64,000 nt of DNA from Streptomyces sennicomposti (GTDB lineage: Bacteria > Actinomycetota > Actinomycetes > Streptomycetales > Streptomycetaceae): NCBI RefSeq assembly GCF_019890635.1, contig NZ_JAIOAB010000017.1:53086-117085 (forward strand), written 5' to 3'. Position numbers and translations under genes: made by a program. Shown here one piece after another: positions 51,602-59,176 of this stretch. The notes beneath the pieces are model-generated. The model saw nothing but the letters and a program-made list of their open reading frames with translations, ran no database searches and had not been told where the DNA came from. The stretch's first letter is position 1, and each line of letters starts with the position of its first letter.

Positions 51602-52653
51602 CGAGGCTCATCCCCTCGCCGCTCGTCGTGGACATCCGGCCGGGGGCGCTCGACGACCTGGCCGTGATCCTCTCCGACGAGCGGATCTCGCCCTCGGGGC
51701 GGCTGGCCTTCGCCATCAGCAACGGCTCCGGCCAGGTGCTGCGGGACCGGTTCGCGCCGGCCTTCCCCGGCGCCGACTGGTTCGCCGACGCCGACGGCAC
51801 CATCGACGGCGCCGTCCGGCTCGCCGACTCCATCAAGAAGGCCGGCCGCTACGACGCGGTGGTCGGCGTCGGCGGCGGCAAGGTCATCGACTGCGCCAAG
51901 TACGCGGCGGCCCGGGTGGGCCTGCCGCTGGTCGCGGTCGCCACCAACCTGGCCAACGACGGGCTGTGCTCCCCGGTCGCCACCCTCGACAACGACGCGG
52001 GCCGCGGCTCCTACGGCGTGCCCAACCCCATCGGCATCGTCATCGACCTCGATGTGATCCGCGAGGCCCCGGTGCGCTACGTCCGGGCCGGCATCGGCGA
52101 TGTGATCTGCAAGATCTCCGCCGTGGCCGACTGGGAGCTGTCGCACCGCGAGACCGGCGAGAAGGTCGACGGCCTGGCCGCCGCGATGGCCCGCCAGGCC
52201 GCCGAGGCGGTGCTGCGCCACCCCGGGACCATCGGCGACGCCTCGTTCCTGACGACGCTCGCCGAGTCCCTGGTGCTGTGCGGCATCTCCATGTCGGTGG
52301 CCGGCGACAGCCGGCCCGCCTCGGGCGCCTGCCACGAGATCAGCCACGCGTTCGACCTGCGGTACCCCAAGCGCAGCGCGCTCCACGGCGAGCAGTGCGG
52401 CCTCGGCGGCGCCTTCGCCACGTTCCTGCGCGGCGACCGGGAGACGGCCGGGCAGATGGCCGACGTGCTGCGCCACCACGGGCTGCCCGTGCTGCCCGGC
52501 GAGATCGGCTTCGACCCGGACGAGTTCGTCCAGGCCGTCGACTACGCCCCGCAGACCCGGCCCGGCCGCTACACCATCCTCGAACACCTCGACCTCTCCA
52601 CCGACCAGATCAGGGACGCATACGCCGACTATGCAAAAGCCATCGGTAGCTGA
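51589..52653 (+). CDS. sn-glycerol-1-phosphate dehydrogenase-like enzyme
   Basis: A 354-residue member of the iron-containing alcohol-dehydrogenase superfamily, closest by pattern to glycerol-1-phosphate dehydrogenases (archaeal EgsA, bacterial AraM). The NAD-binding glycine segment is VVGVGGGKVIDCAKY (91-105). The likely metal ligands are Asp171 (AGIGDVICK), His249 (GACHEISHAFD) and His266 (LHGEQCG), at the spacing expected for that group. NLANDGLCSP near 120-129 is also characteristic. These enzymes reduce dihydroxyacetone phosphate to sn-glycerol-1-phosphate, the enantiomer used in archaeal lipids. The GTG at 51589 follows GGGAG at 5 bases and overlaps the cytidylyltransferase gene. Confidence 0.82.
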   Translation: MPVLTRLIPSPLVVDIRPGALDDLAVILSDERISPSGRLAFAISNGSGQVLRDRFAPAFPGADWFADADGTIDGAVRLADSIKKAGRYDAVVGVGGGKVIDCAKYAAARVGLPLVAVATNLANDGLCSPVATLDNDAGRGSYGVPNPIGIVIDLDVIREAPVRYVRAGIGDVICKISAVADWELSHRETGEKVDGLAAAMARQAAEAVLRHPGTIGDASFLTTLAESLVLCGISMSVAGDSRPASGACHEISHAFDLRYPKRSALHGEQCGLGGAFATFLRGDRETAGQMADVLRHHGLPVLPGEIGFDPDEFVQAVDYAPQTRPGRYTILEHLDLSTDQIRDAYADYAKAIGS

Positions 52654-53410
52654 GCTCCGCCCGGTCGTCCACCCCGCGGGGGTGAAGGACCGGCGGAGCG
52701 GCGAGCACTGGGCCGGCCGGCTCTACATGCGCGAGATCTCGCTGCGCATCGACCGGCACCTGGTGAACACCCGGGTCACGCCCAACCAACTGACCTACCT
52801 GATGACCGTGTTCGGGGTCCTCGCGGCCCCGGCCCTGCTGGTGCCGGGGATCTGGGGCGCCGTGCTAGGCGTGGTCATGGTCCAGCTGTACCTGCTGCTG
52901 GACTGCGTCGACGGCGAGGTCGCCCGCTGGAAGCGGCAGTTCTCGCTCGGCGGGGTCTACCTCGACCGGGTCGGGGCGTACCTGACCGACGCCGCGGTCC
53001 TGGTCGGGCTCGGGCTGCGCGCCGCCGACCTGTTCGGCAGCGGCCGGATTGACTGGCTGTGGGCGTTCCTCGGCACCCTGGCCGCCCTCGGCGCCATCCT
53101 GATCAAGGCGGAGACCGACCTCGTCGGCGTCGCCCGGCACCAGGGCGGGCTGCCGCCGGTGAAGGAGTCCGCCTCCGAGCCGCGCTCCTCCGGCATGGCG
53201 CTGGCCCGCCGCGCCGCCGGCGCGCTCAAGTTCCACCGGCTGATCCTCGGCATCGAGGCCTCGCTGCTGATCCTGGTCCTCGCGATCGTGGACCAGATCC
53301 GGGGCGACCTGTTCTTCACCCGGCTCGGCACCGCCGTCCTGGCCGGCATCGCGCTGCTGCAGACCCTGCTGCACCTGGTGTCCATCCTCGCCTCCAGCAG
53401 GCTGAAGTGA
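52631..53410 (+). CDS. CDP-alcohol phosphatidyltransferase family protein
   Basis: A 259-residue membrane enzyme. The signature is D91-C-V-D94-G-E-V-A-R followed by SLGGVYLDRVGAYLTD, giving all four aspartates. It has about six membrane segments and a soluble loop (residues 170-200, ARHQGGLPPVKESASEPRSS). It is shorter than the homologue at 49038-50852 and lacks the extra domains, so the operon encodes two different phosphotransferases, possibly acting in sequence on the same CDP-polyol or on different acceptors. The ATG overlaps the dehydrogenase gene by 23 bases; its stop overlaps the glycosyltransferase start as GTGA. Confidence 0.86.
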   Translation: MQKPSVAELRPVVHPAGVKDRRSGEHWAGRLYMREISLRIDRHLVNTRVTPNQLTYLMTVFGVLAAPALLVPGIWGAVLGVVMVQLYLLLDCVDGEVARWKRQFSLGGVYLDRVGAYLTDAAVLVGLGLRAADLFGSGRIDWLWAFLGTLAALGAILIKAETDLVGVARHQGGLPPVKESASEPRSSGMALARRAAGALKFHRLILGIEASLLILVLAIVDQIRGDLFFTRLGTAVLAGIALLQTLLHLVSILASSRLK

Positions 53411-54303
53411 GCGGCTCCATGGACAGGTCCCTGAAGGTCGGCGCGGTCGTCATCACCATGGGCAACCGCCCCGAGGAGCTGCGCGCGCTGCTGGACTCGG
53501 TCGCCAAGCAGGACGGCGACCGCGTCGAGGTCGTCGTCGTCGGCAACGGCTCGCCCGTCCCGGACGTCCCCGAGGGCGTACGGACGATCGAGCTGCCGGA
53601 GAACCTCGGCATCCCCGGCGGCCGCAACGTCGGCATCGAGGCCTTCGGGCCCGGCGGCCGGGACGTGGACGTCCTGCTCTTCCTGGACGACGACGGACTG
53701 CTGGCCCGCACCGACACCGCCGAGCTGTGCCGGCAGGCGTTCGCGGCCGACGAGAAGCTCGGCATCATCAGCTTCCGCATCGCCGACCCGGACACCGGCC
53801 TCACCCAGCGCCGCCACGTGCCGCGCCTGCGGGCCTCCGACCCGATGCGCTCCTCCCGGGTCACCACCTTCCTCGGCGGCGCGAACGCCGTGCGCACCCA
53901 GGTCTTCGCCGAGGTCGGCGGCCTGCCGGACGCGTTCTTCTACGCCCACGAGGAGACCGACCTGGCGTGGCGGGCCCTGGACGCGGGCTGGCTGATCGAC
54001 TACCGGTCCGACATGGTGCTGTACCACCCGACGACCGCGCCCTCCCGGCACGCGGTCTACCACCGCATGGTCGCCCGCAACCGGGTCTGGCTGGCCCGCC
54101 GCAACCTGCCCGCCCCGCTCGTGCCGGTCTACCTGGGGGTGTGGCTGCTGCTCACCCTGGCCCGCCGCCCCTCGGGCCCGGCCCTCAAGGCCTGGTTCAG
54201 CGGCTTCAAGGAGGGCTGGAGCACGTCGTGCGGACCGCGCCGGCCGATGAAGTGGCGTACCGTGTGGCGGCTCACCCGGCTGGGCCGGCCGCCGGTCATC
54301 TGA
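53407..54303 (+). CDS. family 2 glycosyltransferase
   Basis: Inverting GT-A glycosyltransferase of 298 residues, cytosolic or membrane-associated. The nucleotide-binding start is GAVVITMGNRPEELRALLDSV, with VVVVGNGS next. The metal-binding acidic motif is LLFLDDDGLL (about 96), and FFYAHEETDLAWRALDAGW is the acceptor-side motif of rhamnosyl- and glycosyltransferases that modify surface polymers. The GTG start overlaps the upstream stop; ATG at 53419 (MDRSLKVG) is an alternative. In context it would add a sugar to the phospho-polyol product of the operon. Confidence 0.86.
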   Translation: MSGSMDRSLKVGAVVITMGNRPEELRALLDSVAKQDGDRVEVVVVGNGSPVPDVPEGVRTIELPENLGIPGGRNVGIEAFGPGGRDVDVLLFLDDDGLLARTDTAELCRQAFAADEKLGIISFRIADPDTGLTQRRHVPRLRASDPMRSSRVTTFLGGANAVRTQVFAEVGGLPDAFFYAHEETDLAWRALDAGWLIDYRSDMVLYHPTTAPSRHAVYHRMVARNRVWLARRNLPAPLVPVYLGVWLLLTLARRPSGPALKAWFSGFKEGWSTSCGPRRPMKWRTVWRLTRLGRPPVI

Positions 54304-54391
54304 CAGTCTCGTTCGTGGCGGGTACCCGATCCGCCCTGTCCGTGCCCGACAGCCGCACACGCTGCGCATGAGAAGACGAAAGCAAGGCCTC

Positions 54392-55315
54392 GTGAGTGAG
54401 ACAACGCAGGACGGCGCCGTCGCCCTCGGCGCGGCGGCCGACCGGGGACTGACGCCGGCGCAGCTCGCCGCCAAGTACGGGCTGTCCGTCAGCGGCGCCC
54501 GGCCCCCGCTCATGGAGTACGTACGCCAGTTGTGGGGCCGGCGCCACTTCATCCTCGCCTTCTCCCAGGCCAAGCTGACCGCCCAGTACAGTCAGGCCAA
54601 GCTCGGCCAGGTGTGGCAGGTGGCGACCCCGCTGCTGAACGCGGCCGTCTACTACTTCATCTTCGGCCTCATCCTGAAGGCCAACCGGGGCATGAGCCAC
54701 GGCTCGTACATCCCGTTCCTGGTGACCGGGGTGTTCGTGTTCACCTTCACCCAGAGTTCGGTCATGGCCGGGGTGCGCGCCATCTCCGGCAATCTGGGGC
54801 TGGTGCGCGCGCTGCACTTCCCGCGCGCCGCGCTGCCGATCTCCTTCGCGCTCCAGCAGCTCCAGCAGCTGCTGTTCTCGATGATCGTGGTGTTCGTCGT
54901 CACGGTCGCCTTCGGCAGCTATCCGGGGCTGTCCTGGCTGCTGATCGTGCCGGCGCTGGCGCTGCAGCTGCTGTTCAACTCCGGGCTGGCGCTGATCCTG
55001 GCCCGGCTCGGCGCCAAGACCCCCGACCTCGCGCAGCTCATGCCGTTCGTCATGCGCACCTGGATGTACGCCTCGGGCGTGATGTTCTCCATCAGCAGCG
55101 TGCTGGCCGGCAAGCCCGAGTGGCTCATCCGGGCGATGCAGGCCAACCCCGCCGCGGTCTACATGGACCTCGTCCGGTTCGCCCTGATCGACGGCTACGA
55201 CTCCTCGCACCTGTCGCCGCACATCTGGCCGCTGGCCGTGTTCTGGGCCGTCGTCTTCTTCGCCGGCGGTTTCGTGTTCTTCTGGAAGGCCGAGGAGAGG
55301 TACGGCCGTGGCTGA
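54392..55315 (+). CDS. ABC transporter permease, TagG/ABC-2 type (polysaccharide or teichoic acid export)
   Basis: ABC-2-type export permease of 307 residues with about six membrane segments. The amphipathic entry helix region (PLMEYVRQLWGRRHFILAF) is followed by QYSQAKLGQVWQVATPLLNAAVYY, the conserved start of TagG/Wzm-type permeases for teichoic acids and O-antigens. I chose GTG 54392 (VSETTQDGAV) because AAGG stands 4 bases upstream; an ATG at 54368 has no ribosome-binding site. Such permeases need a TagH/Wzt ATPase, normally the next gene. Here only a start site and 11 codons remain. The permease follows the glycosyltransferase by 88 bases. Confidence 0.86.
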   Translation: MSETTQDGAVALGAAADRGLTPAQLAAKYGLSVSGARPPLMEYVRQLWGRRHFILAFSQAKLTAQYSQAKLGQVWQVATPLLNAAVYYFIFGLILKANRGMSHGSYIPFLVTGVFVFTFTQSSVMAGVRAISGNLGLVRALHFPRAALPISFALQQLQQLLFSMIVVFVVTVAFGSYPGLSWLLIVPALALQLLFNSGLALILARLGAKTPDLAQLMPFVMRTWMYASGVMFSISSVLAGKPEWLIRAMQANPAAVYMDLVRFALIDGYDSSHLSPHIWPLAVFWAVVFFAGGFVFFWKAEERYGRG

Positions 55316-55343
55316 GCGGAGCGAGCGGCGCACCGGCCGGTGA
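55308..55343 (+). pseudogene. 11-codon stub at the position of the exporter ATPase gene
   Basis: A GTG at 55308 overlaps the permease stop by 8 bases and is preceded at 7 bases by GAGGAGAGG, an excellent ribosome-binding site. The frame reads VAERSERRTGR and stops at 55343, 10 bases before the terminator. In the usual teichoic-acid/polysaccharide export layout the TagH-type ATPase starts exactly here. I infer that its coding sequence was deleted, leaving the translation start. A short functional peptide cannot be excluded. Confidence 0.5.
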
Positions 55344-55353
55344 CCCGTGCCGA

Positions 55354-55391
55354 CGCGAGGCCCCGCCGGAACCGTCCGGCGGGGCCTCGCG
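55354..55391 (+). terminator. strong terminator after the permease
   Basis: A perfect 17-bp stem (55354-55370 with 55375-55391) with the tetraloop ACCG ends the phosphotransferase/export operon. The stem separates it from the hopanoid operon. Confidence 0.8.
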
Positions 55392-55487
55392 TGTGCAAAG
55401 GAAGCGTCAACTCCCGCGGCGCCAAGGAATCTTGATAACGATCGGTGTGTTGTTGTGATGTGCAGGACACCCCCATGCGGTTCGCTG

Positions 55488-55501
55488 CGTTGTACAACGT
55501 A
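55488..55501. promoter_or_regulatory. operator-like palindrome upstream of the hopanoid operon
   Basis: CGTTGTACAACG (55488-55499) is a perfect 12-bp palindrome about 150 bases before the first hopanoid ORF. Its minus-strand reading TACGTTGTACAACG (55501-55488) matches the ABC-F promoter's -10 region (TACGTTGTACAGCG) at 13 of 14 positions. TAAGCT at 55500-55505 could serve as a -10 box, but no good -35 is present. A 19-codon open frame (55540-55599) behind GGGGAG follows. Confidence 0.45.
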
Positions 55502-55641
55502 AGCTGTACCGGTCCCGGAAAGCGGCAAGTGGGGAGATAATGCGCGACACCCTCCGCCAGGGCCGCCGCCCGGACGGCAGGGCGGCGTGTCCGAAATAGT
55601 GTGTGTCGGGTCGGCAGTGTAGAACGGGAGATGTGACGGCA

Positions 55642-55707
55642 ATGGCTACGGAAACTCCCCAGCTCAACGCAGCATGTGCCGTCCCCGCGCCGGGCAGCGG
55701 ACGATGA
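55642..55707 (+). CDS. 21-codon leader ORF coupled to hpnC
   Basis: ATG at 55642 opens a 21-codon frame (start MATETPQLNAACAVPAPG) whose TGA overlaps the hpnC ATG as ATGA. GGGAG stands about 13 bases upstream. No good ribosome-binding site precedes hpnC itself, so ribosomes finishing this short frame would be the natural source of hpnC initiation. The peptide resembles nothing I know. It is too short for family evidence, so the call rests on position and overlap. Confidence 0.4.
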   Translation: MATETPQLNAACAVPAPGSGR

Positions 55708-56600
55708 CGGCGACGAGCGCGGCGCACGATCTCGAACGCGCCACCCTCGACAAGGCCGCGGGTGAGAACTTCCCCGTGGCGCCGTTCTTCCTGCCCCGCG
55801 CCTGGCGCACCGACCTCATGGCCGTCTACGGCTTCGCCCGTCTCGTCGACGACATCGGCGACGGCGACCTGGCCCCCGGCGGCGCCGACGCCCGGCTGCT
55901 CGGCGTGTCGGCCACCGACGCGCAGGACCGCCTCGTGCTCCTCGACGCCTTCGAGGCCGATCTGCGCCGCGTCTTCGACGGCACGCCCCGCCACCCCCTG
56001 CTGCGCCGGCTCCAGCCCACCGTCCGCCGGTGCGCGCTGCCGGTCGAGCCGTTCCTCGGCCTGATCGCCGCCAACCGCCAGGACCAGCTCGTCGCCCGGT
56101 ACGAGACCTACGACGACCTCCTCGCCTACTGCGAGCTGTCCGCCAACCCCGTGGGCCGGCTGGTCCTCGGCGTCACCGGCACCTCGACCCCCGAGCGCGT
56201 CCGCCGCTCCGACGCGATCTGCACCGCGCTGCAGATCGTCGAGCACCTCCAGGACGTCAAGGAGGACCTCGGCCGCGACCGCGTCTACCTCCCCGCCGAG
56301 GACATGAAGCGCTTCCACGTCCAGGAGGCGGACCTCGCCGCGCCCACCGCCGGCGCATCGGTGCGCGCCCTGGTCGCGTACGAAGCGGAACGCGCCCGCG
56401 ATCTGCTGAATGAAGGCGCCCCCCTGGTGGGTAGCGTCCACGGCAGGCTGAAGCTGCTGCTCGCGGGGTTCGTGGCAGGGGGGAGGGCGGCCGTCGACGC
56501 GATCGCCGCCGCCGCATACGACGTACTTCCCGGCCCGCCCAAGCCCGGCAAGGTCCAGTTGCTGCGCGAGGTGGGCGTGACTCTGCGAGGAGAGGGGTGA
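55704..56600 (+). CDS. hpnC: squalene synthase HpnC (presqualene-diphosphate to hydroxysqualene)
   Basis: Trans-isoprenyl diphosphate synthase-fold enzyme of 298 residues. In the three-enzyme HpnCDE route it converts presqualene diphosphate to hydroxysqualene. The first aspartate-rich motif is FARLVDDIGDGD (about 47-58), and the second is EHLQDVKEDLGRDRVYLP (about 172-189). HpnC rather than HpnD identity comes from the start LDKAAGENFPVAPFFLP and from being first of the pair. The ATG at 55704 overlaps the stop of a short leader ORF. The gene's stop overlaps the hpnD start as GTGA. Confidence 0.93.
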   Translation: MTATSAAHDLERATLDKAAGENFPVAPFFLPRAWRTDLMAVYGFARLVDDIGDGDLAPGGADARLLGVSATDAQDRLVLLDAFEADLRRVFDGTPRHPLLRRLQPTVRRCALPVEPFLGLIAANRQDQLVARYETYDDLLAYCELSANPVGRLVLGVTGTSTPERVRRSDAICTALQIVEHLQDVKEDLGRDRVYLPAEDMKRFHVQEADLAAPTAGASVRALVAYEAERARDLLNEGAPLVGSVHGRLKLLLAGFVAGGRAAVDAIAAAAYDVLPGPPKPGKVQLLREVGVTLRGEG

Positions 56601-57547
56601 TCCGGACCGTGGAGTCGGAACAGCACGCGTCCGCACCGGTACTCGCCGCCTACAGCTACTGCGAGGCCGTCACCGGGCAGCAGGCCCGTAACTTCGCCTA
56701 CGGCATCCGGCTGCTGCCGACGCCCAAGCGCCGCGCGATGTCGGCGCTGTACGCGTTCTCCCGGCGCGTGGACGACATCGGCGACGGCGCGCTGGCGGAC
56801 GACGTCAAGGCCGCCCGTCTCAAGGACACCCGGGCGCTGCTCGACCGCATCCGGGACGGCGCCGTCGAGGACGACGACACCGACCCCGTGGCCGTCGCCC
56901 TCGCCCACGCCGCCCGCTCCTTCCCGATCCCGCTCGACGGCCTCGACGAGCTGATCGACGGCGTCCTCGCCGACGTGCGCGGCGAGACCTACGAGACCTG
57001 GGACGACCTCAAGGTCTACTGCCGCTGCGTGGCCGGCGCCATCGGACGGCTCTCGCTCGGCGTGTTCGGCACCGAGCCCGGCGCGCGCGGCGCCGAGCGC
57101 GCCCCCGAGTACGCCGACACGCTGGGCCTCGCCCTCCAGCTCACCAACATCCTGCGCGACATCCGCGAGGACGCCGAGGGCGGCCGCACCTATCTGCCCG
57201 CCGACGACCTCGCCAAGTTCGGCTGCTCGGCCGGCTTCCACGGGCCGATCCCGCCGGAGGGCTCCGACTTCGCCGGTCTGATCCACTTCGAAGTCCGGCG
57301 CGCCCGCGCCCTGTTCGCCGAGGGCTACCAGCTGCTGCCCATGCTGGACCGGCGCAGCGGCGCCTGCGTGGCCGCCATGGCCGGCATCTACCGGCGGCTG
57401 CTGGACCGCATCGCCCGCGACCCCGAGGCCGTCCTGCGCGGCCGGGTCTCCCTGCCCGGACGGGAGAAGGCGTACGTCGCCGTGCGCGGGCTGTCCGGGC
57501 TCGACACCCGGCATGTGAGCAGGCAGACCGTCAGGAGGCGGGCCTGA
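56597..57547 (+). CDS. hpnD: presqualene diphosphate synthase HpnD
   Basis: Condenses two farnesyl diphosphates to presqualene diphosphate. The 316-residue protein carries both aspartate-rich motifs, ALYAFSRRVDDIGDG (about 50-64) and LTNILRDIREDAEGGRTYLP (about 184-203), and the YSYCEAVTGQQARNFAYGIRLLP start typical of HpnD. The GTG start overlaps the hpnC stop and is preceded by GAGGAGAGG. Its stop overlaps the next small gene as TGATG. Coupled translation keeps HpnC and HpnD in step. Confidence 0.93.
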   Translation: MIRTVESEQHASAPVLAAYSYCEAVTGQQARNFAYGIRLLPTPKRRAMSALYAFSRRVDDIGDGALADDVKAARLKDTRALLDRIRDGAVEDDDTDPVAVALAHAARSFPIPLDGLDELIDGVLADVRGETYETWDDLKVYCRCVAGAIGRLSLGVFGTEPGARGAERAPEYADTLGLALQLTNILRDIREDAEGGRTYLPADDLAKFGCSAGFHGPIPPEGSDFAGLIHFEVRRARALFAEGYQLLPMLDRRSGACVAAMAGIYRRLLDRIARDPEAVLRGRVSLPGREKAYVAVRGLSGLDTRHVSRQTVRRRA

Positions 57548-57687
57548 TGGACGCACCGGCCACCGGCGCCCGGCCGGAGAGCAGGCGGCGGGCAACCCGC
57601 CGCTGCCGCACGGCGTCCCTGACGGCGACGACCGGCGGCGAAGCACCCGCTCACCGCGGCGGACGAACAGGGGAGGGCGCGCGATGA
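57547..57687 (+). CDS. 46-residue DUF6380-like protein between hpnD and hpnE
   Basis: A short open frame that fills the gap between hpnD and hpnE exactly. Its ATG overlaps the hpnD stop (TGATG) and its TGA overlaps the hpnE ATG (ATGA). The product (MDAPATGARPESRRRATRRC at the start, then RTASLTATTGGEAPAH) is Arg/Ala/Thr/Gly-rich. I remember very short DUF6380-annotated proteins at this same place in other streptomycete hopanoid clusters. It may be a real small protein or a translation-coupling device. No function is known. Confidence 0.65.
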   Translation: MDAPATGARPESRRRATRRCRTASLTATTGGEAPAHRGGRTGEGAR

Positions 57688-59114
57688 GCGACGGCACGCT
57701 ACCGCAGCAACCGCACGGCGGCACGGCCCGCACCGGCGGCCGGCACGCCGTCGTGGTCGGCGGCGGACTGGCCGGACTCACCTCCGCGCTCGCCCTCGCC
57801 GACGCCGGGGTGCGCGTGACGCTGCTGGAGAGCCGGCCGCGCCTGGGCGGCCTCGCCTTCTCCTTCCAGCGCGGCGACCTCACCGTCGACAACGGACAGC
57901 ACGTCTATCTGCGCTGCTGCACCGCCTACCGCTGGTTCCTCGACCGCGTCGGCGGCGCGCACCTCGCCCCGTTGCAGAACCGGCTCGACGTGCCCGTCCT
58001 GGACCTGGCCCGGCCCGAGGGCCGACGGCTCGGCAGACTCCGGCGCGACCCGCTGCCCGTACCCCTGCACCTGGGGCGCAGCCTGGCCGCCTATCCGCAC
58101 CTCTCGCTCGCCGAGCGCGCCCGCGTCGGCCGTGCCGCACTGGCGCTGCGCTCCCTCGACCCCGCCGACCCGGCCCTGGACGCGACCGACTTCGGCAGCT
58201 GGCTGGCCGCGCACGGGCAGTCCGCGCGGGCCGTCGAGGCACTGTGGGACCTCGTCGGGGTCGCCACCCTCAACGCGCGAGCCGCCGACGCCTCACTGGG
58301 GCTCGCCGCGATGGTGTTCAAGACCGGTCTGCTGTCCGACCCGGGCGCCGCCGACATCGGCTGGGCCCGCGTCCCGCTGGGCGAACTGCACGACCGGCTC
58401 GCCCGCAAGGCGCTCGACTCCGCGGGCGTGCGTACCGAGGTCCGGACACGGGTCACCTCCCTCTCCCCCAACGAAAACGGCGGCTGGAGCGTTCAGGTTC
58501 CCGGCGAGAGACTCGACGCGGACGCCGTCGTGCTCGCCGTACCGCAGCGCGAGGCGCACGACCTGCTGCCCGCCGGCGCCCTGGACGCACCCGAACGGCT
58601 GCTGGAGATCGGCACCGCCCCGATCCTCAACATCCACGTCCGCTACGACCGCAAGGTGCTCGCCGCCCCCTTCGTGGCCGCCCTCGGCACCCCGGTGCAG
58701 TGGGTCTTCGACCGCACCGAGGCCGCCGGCGTCCAGCACGGCCAGTACCTGGCGCTGTCCCAGTCGGTGGCGCAGGACGAGATCGACACGCCCGTCGCCG
58801 ACCTGCGCGAGCGCTATCTGCCCGAGCTGCGCCGCCTGCTGCCCCGCACACGCGAGGCCGAGGTCGTGGACTTCTTCGTGACCCGGGAGCGCACGGCGAC
58901 GTTCGCCCCGGCCCCCGGCGTCGGCCGGCTGCGGCCCGGCGCCCGCACCAAGGCACCCGGCCTGTACCTGGCCGGAGCGTGGACCGCCACCGGGTGGCCC
59001 GCGACCATGGAGAGCGCGGTCCGCAGCGGCGTGAGCGCGGCCGACGCCGCGCTCGACGCCCTGGGGCGGCCCCGCCCGACCCGTCTCTTCGTCCCCGAGG
59101 AGGCGGCCGCGTGA
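57684..59114 (+). CDS. hpnE: hydroxysqualene dehydroxylase HpnE
   Basis: FAD-dependent amine-oxidase-fold enzyme of 476 residues that reduces hydroxysqualene to squalene, completing the HpnCDE route. The dinucleotide motif is AVVVGGGLAGLTSALALADAG (two overlapping parts, about 22-42), followed by LLESRPRLGGLAFSF and VDNGQHVYLRCCTAY. The C-terminal FAD contact is LYLAGAWTATGWPATMESAVRSG (in parts; about 430-452). The ATG at 57684 overlaps the small upstream gene, with GGGGAGGG as ribosome-binding site. The stop overlaps a GTG that could open the next frame. Confidence 0.93.
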   Translation: MSDGTLPQQPHGGTARTGGRHAVVVGGGLAGLTSALALADAGVRVTLLESRPRLGGLAFSFQRGDLTVDNGQHVYLRCCTAYRWFLDRVGGAHLAPLQNRLDVPVLDLARPEGRRLGRLRRDPLPVPLHLGRSLAAYPHLSLAERARVGRAALALRSLDPADPALDATDFGSWLAAHGQSARAVEALWDLVGVATLNARAADASLGLAAMVFKTGLLSDPGAADIGWARVPLGELHDRLARKALDSAGVRTEVRTRVTSLSPNENGGWSVQVPGERLDADAVVLAVPQREAHDLLPAGALDAPERLLEIGTAPILNIHVRYDRKVLAAPFVAALGTPVQWVFDRTEAAGVQHGQYLALSQSVAQDEIDTPVADLRERYLPELRRLLPRTREAEVVDFFVTRERTATFAPAPGVGRLRPGARTKAPGLYLAGAWTATGWPATMESAVRSGVSAADAALDALGRPRPTRLFVPEEAAA

Positions 59115-59176
59115 CGTTTCGACAGCGGCCGGCGGCGGACCCCCGCACCTCCGGCACCGCGACAAGAGGAGAGACT

